Assembly: GCA_026873275.1 (NCBI GenBank)
Contig: JANTUC010000016.1
Coordinates: 1,054,001-1,118,000, forward strand
From: Pseudopithomyces maydicus
Lineage: Eukaryota; Ascomycota; Dothideomycetes; Pleosporales; Didymosphaeriaceae
Direction: 5' to 3'
DNA: 64,000 bases
Made by a program: the position numbers and the translations under genes
Notes under the pieces: generated by a model
Databases searched by the model: none
What the model was told of the DNA's origin: nothing
What the model saw: only the letters and a program-made list of their open reading frames with translations
In this document: positions 1-11,309 of the stretch, piece by piece
Layout of the letters: each line of letters begins with the position of its first letter
How positions within the stretch are numbered: position 1 is the stretch's first letter

Positions 1-704
1 GGGGGAAGGAACGTCTTTCTACTGTAAATATAATATACAGAAAGGGAGCATTAAAGTACAGCTTTGGCGTCAAGCTAGATGGGCGAAGGGGACGACTGGA
101 GCTGTTGCTTTGCTTTGCTCCAAAACTTTTTCGAGCCGAGTCCAACACACACGGGCCCGCAAACCGGGGCGATTCCGACTCTGCCGAGCGGCGCTTCCCT
201 GCGCGCCCGTGAGGGGTGAAGCGCCCCCAGCCCAGCCTGATGGACGGAAATGACGGCATGCGAGCTGCTGCCTGTGCCCTGAGGGCTGGTATAAAGTGCG
301 CGGGGCGTCCCCTGGTGGTCCAGCGCTCTGGGGGGCTCCAGGGCTGCTGCTGGACGCCGCACTGCAGCGCCCGCGCCCGGCGACCGTCCAGCACACGCAA
401 GACAAAGATGCTACGCACTTCCCCGTTCTGTCCCGAGCGCGCAATGGCCACGACGACCGCTCCGCTCCCTGTTTAATTTGGCGCGTCATGGCGCCCGCTG
501 GTGTCCAGGTGTCCAGGCGCCCCTACGTTGCTACATTGGGCCTACAAGACCCTCCGCTGCTCGATTGCGCCTACGCCCACGCCCCAGCCCGAGCCCGTCC
601 TGTGTTTTGCATTTGATTTGTACTAGACCACGCGTCGAGACTGCAGCCCTGGAGACTGCGAGCCCACGCCGCCCCGCGACCTGAGACGGCGTCGCGCGAC
701 CGCC
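1..704. other. Gene-free stretch and promoter of the mitochondrial ATPase gene
   Basis: GC-rich sequence with several overlapping open frames on both strands. None shows a recognisable domain, and their composition follows the general GC bias. The part next to the start at 705 is presumably the promoter and 5' UTR of the ATPase gene. I see no RNA gene here. Confidence 0.5.
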
Positions 705-2654
705 ATGTTCATGCGAATGCGCCCGTCGCCGCTCACCGCTGCCATTGCGCGCGCCCACGTCTCGTCCCCGCGCCAGCCAGCACATGCCCTTCTCTCGCGG
801 CTGCGGCCGGCTACAGGCGCTGTGCTGCTCCAGAGCCAGAGCCAGCGCCAGCGCCAGCAGCCCGCCTTCGCCTTCGCCCGCGCCTTGACGGGCCAGACAG
901 GTCCGTAGCAGACAGACACCGGCAGCCACGACCGCAGACGACGGCAGCCACGACCCTCCCCGCCCGCCTCACTCACTGACGTGCGCCCTGCAGGCCCGCC
1001 CACGCCCGGCAACGACGCGCCCAATCCCGTAGACGACACGGTCGAGAATGCCGACGAAGGAGACTCCGACGGCGGGAAATGGCACAAGTACCGGGGCACC
1101 GCCTTCAAGATGTTCGAGGCCGCTGCCACCACGGGCGCCTCCATCCTGATCCTCGGCCTGGTCGGCTACAGCTACACGCGATGGTACAAGCACCGCGTGC
1201 TGCAGAAGATGGAGAACGCCTTCACCCCGGGCGACCCCGTCCTCGACCTGGCAGCCTCCGGCAAGGGCGTGCCCCCCGTCGACCACGAACACGAGCCTGC
1301 GCCCGACGACAGCAGCGACTATGACCGCTGGATCCCGCGCGAGGAGCAGGAGCGCATCAATCGCATCGTGTGGGGCGAGGAGAAGGGCCGGTACCACCTG
1401 CTCCTCGGCGAGAAGGGCACGGGAAAGAGCTCCATGCTGATCGAGGCCATGTCCAAGATCGACGGCGAGGGCGTTGCTATGCTGGAGGCCCACGCCGATC
1501 CTGAGATCTTTCGTATCCGCTTGGGCCGCGCTCTCGACTTTGAATTCCACGAGGACAACATTGGCGCCCTCTTCTCCATCCGTGGACCCCGCGACGCCTC
1601 GGCCATTCTGGACATTGAGCGAGCCTTCAACAAGCTGGAGAAGGTCGCCCTGAAACGCCGCGCCTCCGTTGGCCGGCCGCTGATCTTGATCATCAACCAA
1701 GCTCATCTGATTCGGGACGACGAAAACGGACGGGATCTGATCGAGCTGATCCAGCAGCGGGCCGAGCAGTGGGCAGCCGCCAACCTGGCCACCGTCATCA
1801 TCAATTCGGACAAGTACTGGGTATACGAGCGCTTAAAACACCACGCTACCAGGATGGAAGTCACCCAAGTCGCCGATCTTCCCAAGAACCGGGCAATGCA
1901 GGCATTGAAAAACTACCGCATGAAGTACTGGAACGAAGCCACGCCCGACTCGATCCTCACAGAAGTCTACGACAAGATAGGAGGCCGTCTAACCTTCCTC
2001 AACCGCGTCGCCAAAGCCCAAGACATGATCATGAAGTGCGACGAAATCTGCGAAATGGAAAAGACGTGGTTCCTCAACAACTGCGGCATCCTCGGCACCG
2101 AGATGGACGACGATGTCATGGACCAGCAGAAATACGCCGTACGTTTCTCCTCCCTCCATCCCCCTTTACCCCCTCAAACTAACATTTGATACCAAAAGTC
2201 CACCGCCATGGTCCTCGCCCTCGCCCTGCACACCAAATCCCAAGAAATGGACCAAACCTACGACGAGCAGCTCGGCCACATCCTCCCCGACGTGCCCCTC
2301 CACAAGGCCCGCTACATCATGACCCGCGCAGACTTCATCCGCCAGCACCACGACCTGTCCATCTTCGCCATCGACAAGCATGCCCGCGTGCGCGCCGACA
2401 GCGTCCCCATGCAGCGCGCCTTCAACGAGGTGTGCTCCGAGCCGGGCTTCGAGAAGTTCCTGGAGGCGACGCTGGATCGCATTGGGGACATTGAGTCCCT
2501 CGGTCGTACGAAGGAGCTTACGTTTAAGGATTTGTGGGAGGGCGGGAAGTACAAGATTACGTCGAGGGATACCAAAGGGAATGAGGTTGGGAGTGTGGAG
2601 ATGGAGGCTGTGAAGGGGCCGGGGGATGATGATGATGGTGAGAAGGATGATTGA
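705..2654 (+). CDS. Mitochondrial membrane-anchored AAA-type P-loop ATPase
   Basis: Three exons: 705-900, 994-2138 and 2199-2654, with GT-AG introns of 93 and 60 nt; the second has an ACTAAC branch site. The total is 598 residues. The frame open at 981 begins with GTG and is really exon 2: splicing 900 to 994 completes a Gly codon and adds a 65-residue leader rich in Arg, Ala, Ser and Gln with almost no acid, typical of a mitochondrial presequence. One hydrophobic helix follows at about residues 108-126. Walker A (GEKGTGKS, about 204-211) and a hydrophobic strand before NQAH (about 295-303, Walker B position) identify an Orc/archaeal-type AAA fold. The C-terminus is acidic. I infer an inner-membrane ATPase with the domain on one side of a single anchor; the substrate is unknown. 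The Walker B acid is replaced by Asn-Gln, so ATP hydrolysis is uncertain. Confidence 0.8.
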
Positions 2655-4723
2655 AGGGGGGATGAATGAGTTGGGATAAGATGGGATGGGAGAAGAGAGA
2701 CGCGATGAGATGAGATGAGATGAGACGATAACATGTCCATCTATTCTCCCATCCGAAAGAAGACAAGACGAGAGAAAAACGGAGAGAGAAAAGCACCTCT
2801 CCAACGGGCAACGCAGTCCCACAACTGCGATATGTACGACTACGCTGTATGATCTGATCTGGGAAAAACCAACGTCGGACATGTATGGAATCGGGGACTG
2901 GGCTGGGGGACTTGAACGGGTGCCCGGGGGCTGGCTATCGCGCCATGGTATGCATGCTTGCTATGTATGTATGTGGAGTTGGAGATACCCCTTCCTTATG
3001 TCGCTGTACGCATATACTACGTCTTTGTTTTGTTTTGTTTTTTTCCTATTGTTATACGGTTCTTTTTTTTTTCCTTTGTTTCTCTTTGGTTTCTTAGTGT
3101 GTGTGTATGTAGATATGTATGTATATATATTTTTGTAAGATTTATGTGGAAGTTTTTTTTTTGTTTTGTTGAATTAAAGATTGTGTTGCGGTGTTGTAGT
3201 GGTGGTGGGATTTGGTGGAATAATTACAAATGAATGGATGTTTGAAGGAGGTGAGAAGAGGGTTAGATATATCGGTATACATATTAGTTATTAGCTAGAC
3301 GAGAAATGCTGGTCATTACAGCACTATTATTATATTAGACCCTTCCTGGTTGACTTCGTACATTTGTGATGACCAAGTGTCTCTTCGTCCGAGGAAAGCT
3401 TGGCTGGTTTTCGTCCTTCTGCTGTTCGGTATTCTCGACTCTAGAGGGAATAGGTAGAGGGGGTGGTATTGTTCGATCAGACGAGGCTGGTGCCGAATAG
3501 CAGAAGGTCGGGATATGGAAGGTAACATGGGGCTTTGCGGTGCGAAGGAAGACGTCAGTATGAGGCGATGATGTTCTTGGCAGGCTTTGTGTATTGGGAG
3601 GCGGGCAAGGATATGTTTTGGATTCCAATCAAGTGTGATGTGGCGTGTAGACACGAAGCTAGCTGAGGTATACAGGCTTAGTGTTGTATCAGCTCGGGTG
3701 TTGCCTTGGGGCCTACCTTGAATCTGGCAGTTGGGTGTGTGTATGTGTACATGTCATGTGTTTTGTATAATGGTAAAAAGGTGTCGAGGCAACTCGATGG
3801 CGTAAAAAATGGTTGGAAAAAAAGATTGTCTCCCCACTGGACAGCGTAAAAATGAGGTACATGTCATATCGGAAGAAATGCTTCTTCTTAATCTATACTG
3901 CTGCTGCCTGACCGTTGCTTTCTGGTGATGTAACTGTCTTAGGGCGAAGCAAACTTGGGGGGTTTAATTTTAGCATTCAAGTATGGCAAAGAGGCTATGT
4001 TAACTGTAGGGAGTTACACAAGTTGAAGCTAACTGAGTGTACTTTACCCAGTTTTACAGGACACTTAGGAACACGATGCTTACCAATGCGTGAAGAACCA
4101 ATATAAAGGCCACAAATTTGCCGTGAAAGTTTGTCACTAACAGCCTTGAACGTTTCCCCAATTAGGAACTTGACAAACGTAAATAGGAAACGTTTTGGAT
4201 GCATTTCAAGCTGACACCATTGATTCATTATACTCACACAAAGCGAGGCGAAGCCATGACGAAAGGAAAAAGCGTTATGCAGTCTCCATAATATTGTATC
4301 ATCCGATCATCTTGTTGAGAAGCTATTCGCACATTGGATGCCTTGTTCTACGCATTTAATGGCAACGATTGGCTCACGATTATTGATCTATGAATCAGCC
4401 TCGCGTCTTCTTGCAAACGGTGCTACATCCCGCCGTTATATCGGGCCATTGATAGTCAAGTAGTACCGTTCGTTACACTATCTTCCTTCTTCTTAAAAAC
4501 TTGATTCCCTTTGCAATGGAATGACATACGGATCGTCTGATAAATGAAACATCTACCGAGCTTAACCACAGAACTCAGGGATCGGTACTACAGGAGTTGA
4601 TGGCAAATCTATATTAGCTCTTACATCGCTACTGAGGATGCGAAGCTCGGCCTTGCGAAACCTCGCTTGTATATACCCCTCCTTCCGCATCTCAAGCCTT
4701 TCCACGATTTTCTACAGCAAAAT
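2655..4723. other. Intergenic region with simple repeats
   Basis: A pentanucleotide run (GATGA)n lies at 2704-2725, followed by T-rich tracts around 3020-3160 and a TATG/TATA-rich stretch at 3107-3130. I see no conserved coding frame. The left part is the 3' flank of the ATPase gene; the right part should hold the promoter of the lectin-like gene. Confidence 0.5.
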
Positions 4724-6383
4724 ATGACTTCTCCAACAAACTTACCCTCACCCAAAGATGTATCTGCGTCAACAGATGGGCCTTGGCCTATGGGTGTGCC
4801 TTCGCCTATGGGTGTACCTTCGCCCACAGATGTATCTTCGCCCACAGATGTATCTTCGCGTACTTACAGCACGCTTGAATTCAACTACCGTGCTAGCGAC
4901 ATTTGGCTTCCATCTCAGGGGCTGATAGCGACTGCATCTGAAGATCAGCCGTTTCCAACGACAGTACAGGCGTATCTTCCGGAGCAACCCAAATGGGAGA
5001 GCAACACGGCCGTCATTCAAGGTGATGACAAACCAAAAATATTCGCTAGATTTTCGATCAAAGCAATGGGAATCATCATCGTGGGAGGGTTGCTTGTTGT
5101 TCTTGGAGTTGTGCTTGGTAGCGTTTTTGGTACCCGTAACAGCGATCACGACACCAGAGCGCCATCGAAACCCTCCGAAGGCAACGCATCAACGAATATA
5201 ACTCCATCCCCGTCCGGTGCTGTAAATGTTAATGTTTTACCGAAATCGAATATAACCGCTGCATTTGTGCCCTGGACAAATCGGTCAGACAACACAACCT
5301 ATCGTTTGGTTGTTTTCCAAGATACCACAGGGGCATTGATATCTCGAGTTTGGAACTCAACTACAAAGGTATGGTTGACAAGCAACCTCACAAGCCGTGC
5401 ACAGAATTCTGGCCCGCACGACGGAATAGCAGGTACGCCGCTTGCTAGTGTCGCGCTGTTCAACCACACTACGTCAATATGGTGGGTGAAAGTGTGGGGC
5501 CTACACCGAGATGGTGGTATTCTTGCTATAACCTGGAACCTAGATGCTTTTTTAGAAGACCCTCGGAAGATCGGGTGCACCCGATAAGAACATGGACAGT
5601 TTCAACAGCATATACGAGGTGTGATAACAACACATCGCTTGCTGCGTTCACTCAACCTAATATGAATCCGCCGGGCAACGTATCCAGCGTTGGCTATCTG
5701 ACCTACCAATCCAATATGGGCCATGTGTTCATCTACCAGTGGGACTCCCCAGATATATTGCCGAAGTTTGAACAGCCTCTCTTTATCCTGGAAAGGGAAC
5801 ATGTCTCGGTCCAGTCTCCGCTTTACATATATCCACCAGTACAAAATTGGAACAGTTTGGCCAACAGCATTTTGTCACTCGGTTATCAATCAAACGAAAT
5901 CTTGCTAGAAAAAACTGTGAACTTGACTGATCATAATCGTGAGTTCTCCAAGATTTTGATTAACTAATTAGCCGCTCAAGAGGATAATTGCTAACGTGAC
6001 TTTTGTTCTTTTGAGATCCTGATGAGACAGGGAATAGTAACGAAAGCACTCCTTTGGAAATAGATAATCTTGCTAATAGTGGTTACGGCTCTCGGGGATT
6101 TATCAAACAACTCAACATAATGTCCTTCAAACAAAACCTCTCACTGGACCATCTTTACTTAGTCCTTCTCTCTGACGGGACTTTACTTGGCAGAAGACGT
6201 TGGCACCCGCATATTCGACCGATCACTTTCTCCGGTGATCGCACCCCTAATCTCACCGCGATAGCAACCACGTACGAGTCACGACTTTACGGCATCACAG
6301 GGGATGAAGTTATGGAGTATGTTTTCAACGCTGACGATAACGCTTCCACGAATTTTACTTCTGTTGGTAGGGTATACCCTTAA
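4724..6383 (+). CDS. Single-pass membrane protein with fucose-lectin-like propeller ectodomain, frame broken
   Basis: The start is taken at 4724 (MTSPT); an ATG at 4667 gives a longer, less plausible leader. A short Pro/Ser/Thr-rich cytoplasmic part contains four 6-residue repeats. It is followed by a hydrophobic helix (IIIVGGLLVVLGVVLGSVFG, encoded near 5071-5130) and a large ectodomain with many N-glycosylation sequons and recurring blades of the type 'hydrophobic strand, D-G-G/T-G-x-L, W'. This matches the fungal fucose-specific lectin-like propeller proteins (family knowledge). An intron at 5939-6015 (GTGAGT, GCTAAC, TTGAG) joins an Asn-His-Pro. Between about 5546 and 5590 the frame must shift by one missing base; the exons plus one base give 527 residues. 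A 62-nt intron (5494-5555) is the alternative but would delete a good blade. The ligand is not shown by the sequence. Confidence 0.65.
4790..4861 (+). repeat. Four 18-bp tandem repeats in the lectin-like gene
   Basis: Four consecutive 18-nt units (4790, 4808, 4826, 4844) encode MGVPSP, MGVPSP, TDVSSP and TDVSSR in the cytoplasmic Pro/Ser-rich tail. Neighbouring units differ by a few bases. Such units can change number without breaking the frame. Confidence 0.9.
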
Positions 6384-8043
6384 AATTGTTTCTCACCACT
6401 TTCTTATTTCATCTGAGGTCGTATGAACATCAGACTTGAGCATCTATCTCTTATAATTGAACAAAATTTATCACCTTCCGAATAGTCACCGCTTCAATTA
6501 AGAGGTGATATGCAGGGCAGACTCTTTCTAACGAGTCCTAAATACATTTCTTGTTTCAGATTGCTCTCCCTTCGGCATGTATAGTAAACATTCAGCATAT
6601 TGTAGCGTTCGAAGCAATGCCGAGCCACTCCAATCCTTCCTCTCACGCATTACAATAGATTGACTCAACCCAACATATGACTATTTTCACTCTGTCCATA
6701 TTATTTCCGACTGATACTGGAACAAACACCTGATGACACTCGGCTATCTATGGTCGACTCATGAGCAATACCGGAGACTTCCACGCTCAACCTGCACAGT
6801 TCTAGTGAGCTTTTTCACACACAAATATGCTATAATTAGACCAATACACTACCCTAGTCATTAAATCAAGACGATGAGCCGTGCCCTGTCATATTGCATG
6901 ATATTTTCCTGGATGAATTATTCTAGCCACGGTAACCGAATTTACTCCCTTTGACCACCAACATACATCCCACCCCGACATGTAGTAGCTTGCTTTCAAA
7001 CAGATCATAACTAAGCAGCTTGGGCCGTAGAGGTAGTTCCAGTATCGTTTCAACATCTGGCATTGAAACATGGCTTTACAAAGTGATCAATTGATAATGT
7101 TATGCTGTACGTTTTTAGTACACTTATGTGCCTGATTTAGTAACATTACACTCCACAATGTAAAGGGAGCATATTACCAGCTAATTTGAGTGCGACAAGA
7201 TATCGGTTAGTATTCAAGCTACGTACCCTGACGATACATATACAATAGTGATGCGTCACAGTAGGACATTCATGAGTATTCGGTGCTTACATGGATATCG
7301 GGGTGGGCTATTTATATTTGCGCAAGGGTGTCTATATCATAGTGAATTAAGAAAAAGATGTTACAATTAGGAGGTACTCTGTAGCGAAAAGTGATACATA
7401 GTCACGTGGTGATTGGGATGCAGGTGCCTTGGGTGTAGAGCAATCAGGAGAGCACAACCATTACCATCACATGGAAACCACACTTTTATAATACGTCCGT
7501 CCTAAAACAGATACCTCTAACCAATGACCAACATCGCTATCCATAAAAACCTCCCACCTTCCCTTTCCAACTCCACTCCATCTCTGTCCAACCTACCCAG
7601 CGCTCACTCCACAACCAGAACACCAACTCTCCCTCTCTCCGCCCCGGCCCGCACACCCATCTACCCGGGCCGGACTTCCCTCCATCCCAAATCAGCCTAA
7701 CATGTCTCCCTCCCGCCCACCGGAGTCCATACCACACTCGCTCCTTCCATTCCCTATCGGGAAGGCGAACCGCCCCTTCCCCAAGTAAAACCCTCCCCCC
7801 TCAAACGAGAGGAACGAGCCGAGCCACGGATAAGCAAACGGGTGCACTGGCCGGGATATTATTCATTCCCCATTCACCATTCATCCGTCTATTGTTCTAT
7901 TTATGTATATGTGAGAGAGAGAAGGCAGGTGCGCATGGCTATGGAAAGATGACTAGGCAGGTATGTAGATGGACGGGGTGCTACTTCCCCTTTGGGAACA
8001 TTACTCAGGATCTCCATACTTATGTATACCTACAGACATATAC

Positions 8044-8073
8044 TAGGTAGGTAGCTAGGTAGGTAGCTAGGTA
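8044..8073. repeat. TAGG/TAGC minisatellite
   Basis: Two perfect 12-bp units, TAGGTAGGTAGC, at 8044-8055 and 8056-8067, followed by a partial third unit. Confidence 0.85.
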
Positions 8074-8500
8074 AGCACGCAACACCGGGAACCCGGATCA
8101 TTCCAGCTAGCTAGCCTGCCAGCTAGTGAGCGATCGAGGGAGTCAGGGGGCGCACGCGGGTGTTGCATCGTAGCGTCGCGTGGGGTGCTGCACGTATCTC
8201 TATGTATGTATGTATATATGAATGCATGTCTCGGGGATGGAACGGACGGATGGATGGATGAATGGGGGTGCAAGGCCGAACGCCGGGGAGCACGTGGGAA
8301 TACGTATGTAGCAAAGCCGTGGAGCACTCCCTGGAGCTGGATATGTCATGCCGCTGATAGACTGATTACCAAGATAAGATGAGGATAAGATACCTATGTA
8401 TGTACGTACGCACGCTTGCAGATATCCGGATCCGTAACGCCGGACTGGAACGGGAAGCATACATGCGGGTTGCGCGCAGGGTGGAAGGGAAGAGCGGGTA

Positions 8501-8532
8501 GGTGGGTGGGTGGATGGGTGGATGGGTGGGTT
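8501..8532. repeat. GGTG/GGAT simple repeat
   Basis: A run of GGTG and GGAT tetranucleotides, about eight units. It is a microsatellite with no coding role visible. Confidence 0.85.
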
Positions 8533-10470
8533 GTGTGGGTAACGGGATTGATTACATAGATTAATAAGGACGCCGACACAGCAAGGCAGGGCAGGGTGGG
8601 CAAGGTGGGAAGGTGCCTGTCGCCCGAGAGGAGAAGCACGAGCGTGGGGTTGACCCCAAACACCAAAAAGCAAAAACAAAATAAAATTGAAAAACAGACA
8701 GAGACTGTAGGCAGGCGGCTCCGTCACCATGGCGAACGTTGTGGCGTCATTAAGGTTGCAGGTGAAAGCTGCCATGTTGCTAAGGTAAGGTAAGGGTAGT
8801 TTGGAGTGTCAGGACCCACCACACCCAGCACCCAGGTAGCAACGACGGCGCTCAGATCACATCTGCACGAAGGTGGAGGTACGAGGAACGAGGCCTCGGA
8901 CTCCATGCAAGGTCCCGTCCGCGTGGTCGGTGTACGTACATACGTACCGCATGACATGACCGGTATATTGGAGGCCGCATGCCCAATGGACGGATTTGGG
9001 AATTGTAATGGCGTCGAGGGTGAGAGCGAGGGTGGTCGTACGTACATGCGTACGAGATGTTGCTGCTAAATACATACATACGTACATACAGTCCGGTGAG
9101 CGTATCATATCACACCTAATCATTGCCTTTTTCCCACCGTCAGCAGTGGCACGAGCGAGCGAGCGACCTCCCTCCCGGCCGACGAGCAAAGCCCCGAAAA
9201 GGGCATCCAGACTGCGCGCGGTCGCCTGCACGTTGACCGGATACGAACAGCAAGAGGGATTCGTGACCAACGTTGTTACCGCGTGCATGGAACCCGGCCA
9301 GCCATCCCATGCCCAGCACGGTACGAAGATATTCCTTCACCCGGGAAAGCGTTGCACCGCTGCACCAGGAGCTGCACGTTGTATGTGATCCCACATCCCA
9401 CGTGCCTCCGCCTGCACCCTTTCTCAAAGTGGGTCGCGCAGGCAGGTCGTTGGAAGTTCCAGAAGTCCCGGCATCCACACCACTGGTCATGCCGAAACGC
9501 GAAACAAGCCCCGTCGGGCGGTCACCGTCCTGGGAGGTCCCCCAACTCTCTTCATCCTGCGCGACTCCTTCGCCAGGCCGGGACTATCAGTCAGTACATA
9601 GCTCCGAGCCGGGCAGTCTCTGCCACGACGGCGAGGCGAGGCGAAGCGGGAAGGGGAAGGCAAGGCAAGGGAAGGTCGACGTGTCGCCCGGCGGTGCTTC
9701 CACAGCGATCAGTGCTGCGCTGGGCCGCGCAGCGCAAGCCAGGAAGCCGTTTCACGGGCCGTGATCCTCTGAGCCAGGCGCGTGCCGATTCGGCGTGTTG
9801 CCATGCGCTAAACCTTGCCGAGCAGGCGGAATCTGTGCCGCGCTCGCGAAGGATGCGTGGAATCGGGGTGCGGCCTGCGTGGGTCACCGCACCGTTATGT
9901 TGCAGGGAGCGGAATGCTTAGCGTGACGTGGAATTTGTCCGTGTCCAAAGTGGGAACGTCAGCGAGAGAAAGATGGCTGGGAACAAGGATCGTGGAATAA
10001 GGCTGAAGAACTCCGGGAAAAGAACACTGGAAAGGGGTTCGTCTGTGCAAATGGTAATTTCTCTCGAGCTCGGGCCACGGGATCCGCAAGACTGAGAGAA
10101 ATTTTGGGAGAGATGTGTAAAGCCGAGGTTGTCAGCACTGTCGCGTGTATATGGAACAGCTAGCTCTTCGAATAAAACTGACGTTGTGCACAGCATCCTG
10201 GAGCAAGTACGGGCTTGGTAAGGGCAGGCTTGGAGACGGGAAAAGAAATGTGACGTGGGATAACTTGACAAGTGTTTCATTCGTGGCTTGGTCATCACCA
10301 TGCCTCTGAATCTTGTGTTGGTGGCCGTGGAAGCGAGTTGGCAGCCGTTATCCCGCCCAGCTTTCCAATCCTTCGTCCACACACACCCTCAGAGCCCACG
10401 TTCCTTCGTCGCCTGTTGGTGGTTTGTCGGAACTTTCCGTAAAGAGCCGTGGGATTCTCCCGGAGCCCGC

Positions 10471-11309
10471 TCAAACCGTCCGACGATCTGTCATCACCCT
10501 GACGATGCTGCCTGGGCCTGCGATTTCGACGAGCTGCGCTAGGGTTAGTGATTTTTATCCAGCTGAGGGACGAGCCGTACCTTTTCGTGCCAGCTCAAAA
10601 GCACGCTCATGGCTTGGCCGCCGCCCTCGCCGCCGCCGCGAGCGTGGATCTGGGAGAAACCGGTTGCTTGAGGTGTGATGTTGCGCGATGTGGCAGCTCC
10701 GCTTGTCTGTGCCATTCCCTTGTATCTGATGTTTACGGTCAGCCAAATCCGACCATGGCCCAGGCGTGAGACTGGTCACCGAGAGCGACCGGAATGGCAC
10801 GTACATGTACTTCATGAGCACATCCAATGCCTCGGTACCACCTGGTGCACTGTAGATCTGGCTAAGTATTGGTGACATGTCGGCCTGGCGGATGGACTGG
10901 AGGATCTCGATGACGGTGGCTAGGTGGACTTCCTGGTAGCGGTACACAAAGTCAGCCCAGTCTCCCTTGGTGTCTATTTGTGCGATGGTGCGAGTGGTCG
11001 GTCCGGGTTGCGACGGAGGCGTGGCTACGGAGAGACGTAGATGTAGCGCTGGGGGAGTCGAGGTAGCGATGCGCCGTGACATACCTTGCCCTTCTCGTCG
11101 GCGCCATACGGTGCGTTCTCCAGAGCGCCCTGCAGCGCGCCCTGGCTGTCGCCCCCTCGCAGAAGCTGGCGAATCTGGCCTGCAAGCGACTGGACGTCGG
11201 CGGTGGACACGGGGGTTACGGCGGGGGTGAGGGTGGTGAGGTCGAAGTTGGCGGGGGAGTCGGGGTCGAGAGCATCGATGTTGATGGTCCGCCAATTGAG
11301 GGTGGCCAT
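10471..11309 (-). CDS. ARC15: ARP2/3 complex subunit 5 (p16/Arc15)
   Basis: Four exons on the minus strand: 11309-11085, 10932-10805, 10725-10581 and 10533-10471, separated by GT-AG introns of 152, 79 and 47 nt. The total is 186 residues, the usual size for fungal ARPC5. The start ATG at 11309 sits in an excellent context (GCCACCATGG). Conserved blocks are the N-terminal NWRTINID segment, the helical GQIRQLLRGGD segment, the E-V-H-L-A-T-V block opening exon 2, and the C-terminal GEGGGQAMSVLLSWHEK followed by GSIVRVMTDRRTV. The exon 2/3 junction falls inside a KYIYKGMA motif and fixes the splice sites to one choice. The protein is a structural subunit of the seven-protein actin-nucleating complex acting at endocytic patches. 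Ordinary single-copy housekeeping gene; no defect seen. Confidence 0.93.

Larger units (their letters stand above)
6384..10470. other. Gene-free, microsatellite-rich intergenic DNA
   Basis: The left part (6.4-7.5 kb) is AT-rich. The right part holds a 12-bp minisatellite of TAGG/TAGC units (8044-8073), a GGTG/GGAT run (8501-8532), CGTACATACGTAC-type palindromic stretches (8931-8947, 9036-9054) and TACA runs (9069-9090). ORFs here are low-complexity translations of these repeats. I see no domain, RNA gene or transposon end. Confidence 0.55.

Noticed and set aside
981..2189. A 402-residue frame starting at 981
   Set aside because: The start is GTG, and the first codons lie in an intron; a donor at 901 and acceptor at 993 join it in phase to an ATG exon with a mitochondrial presequence.
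5494..5555. A 62-nt intron in the lectin-like gene with GTGGGG donor
   Set aside because: It restores frame but uses a weak donor and removes a segment that looks like a lectin blade; kept only as an alternative.
8200..8775. A 191-codon minus-strand frame
   Set aside because: It is a translation of TATG and GGTG microsatellites and their flanks.
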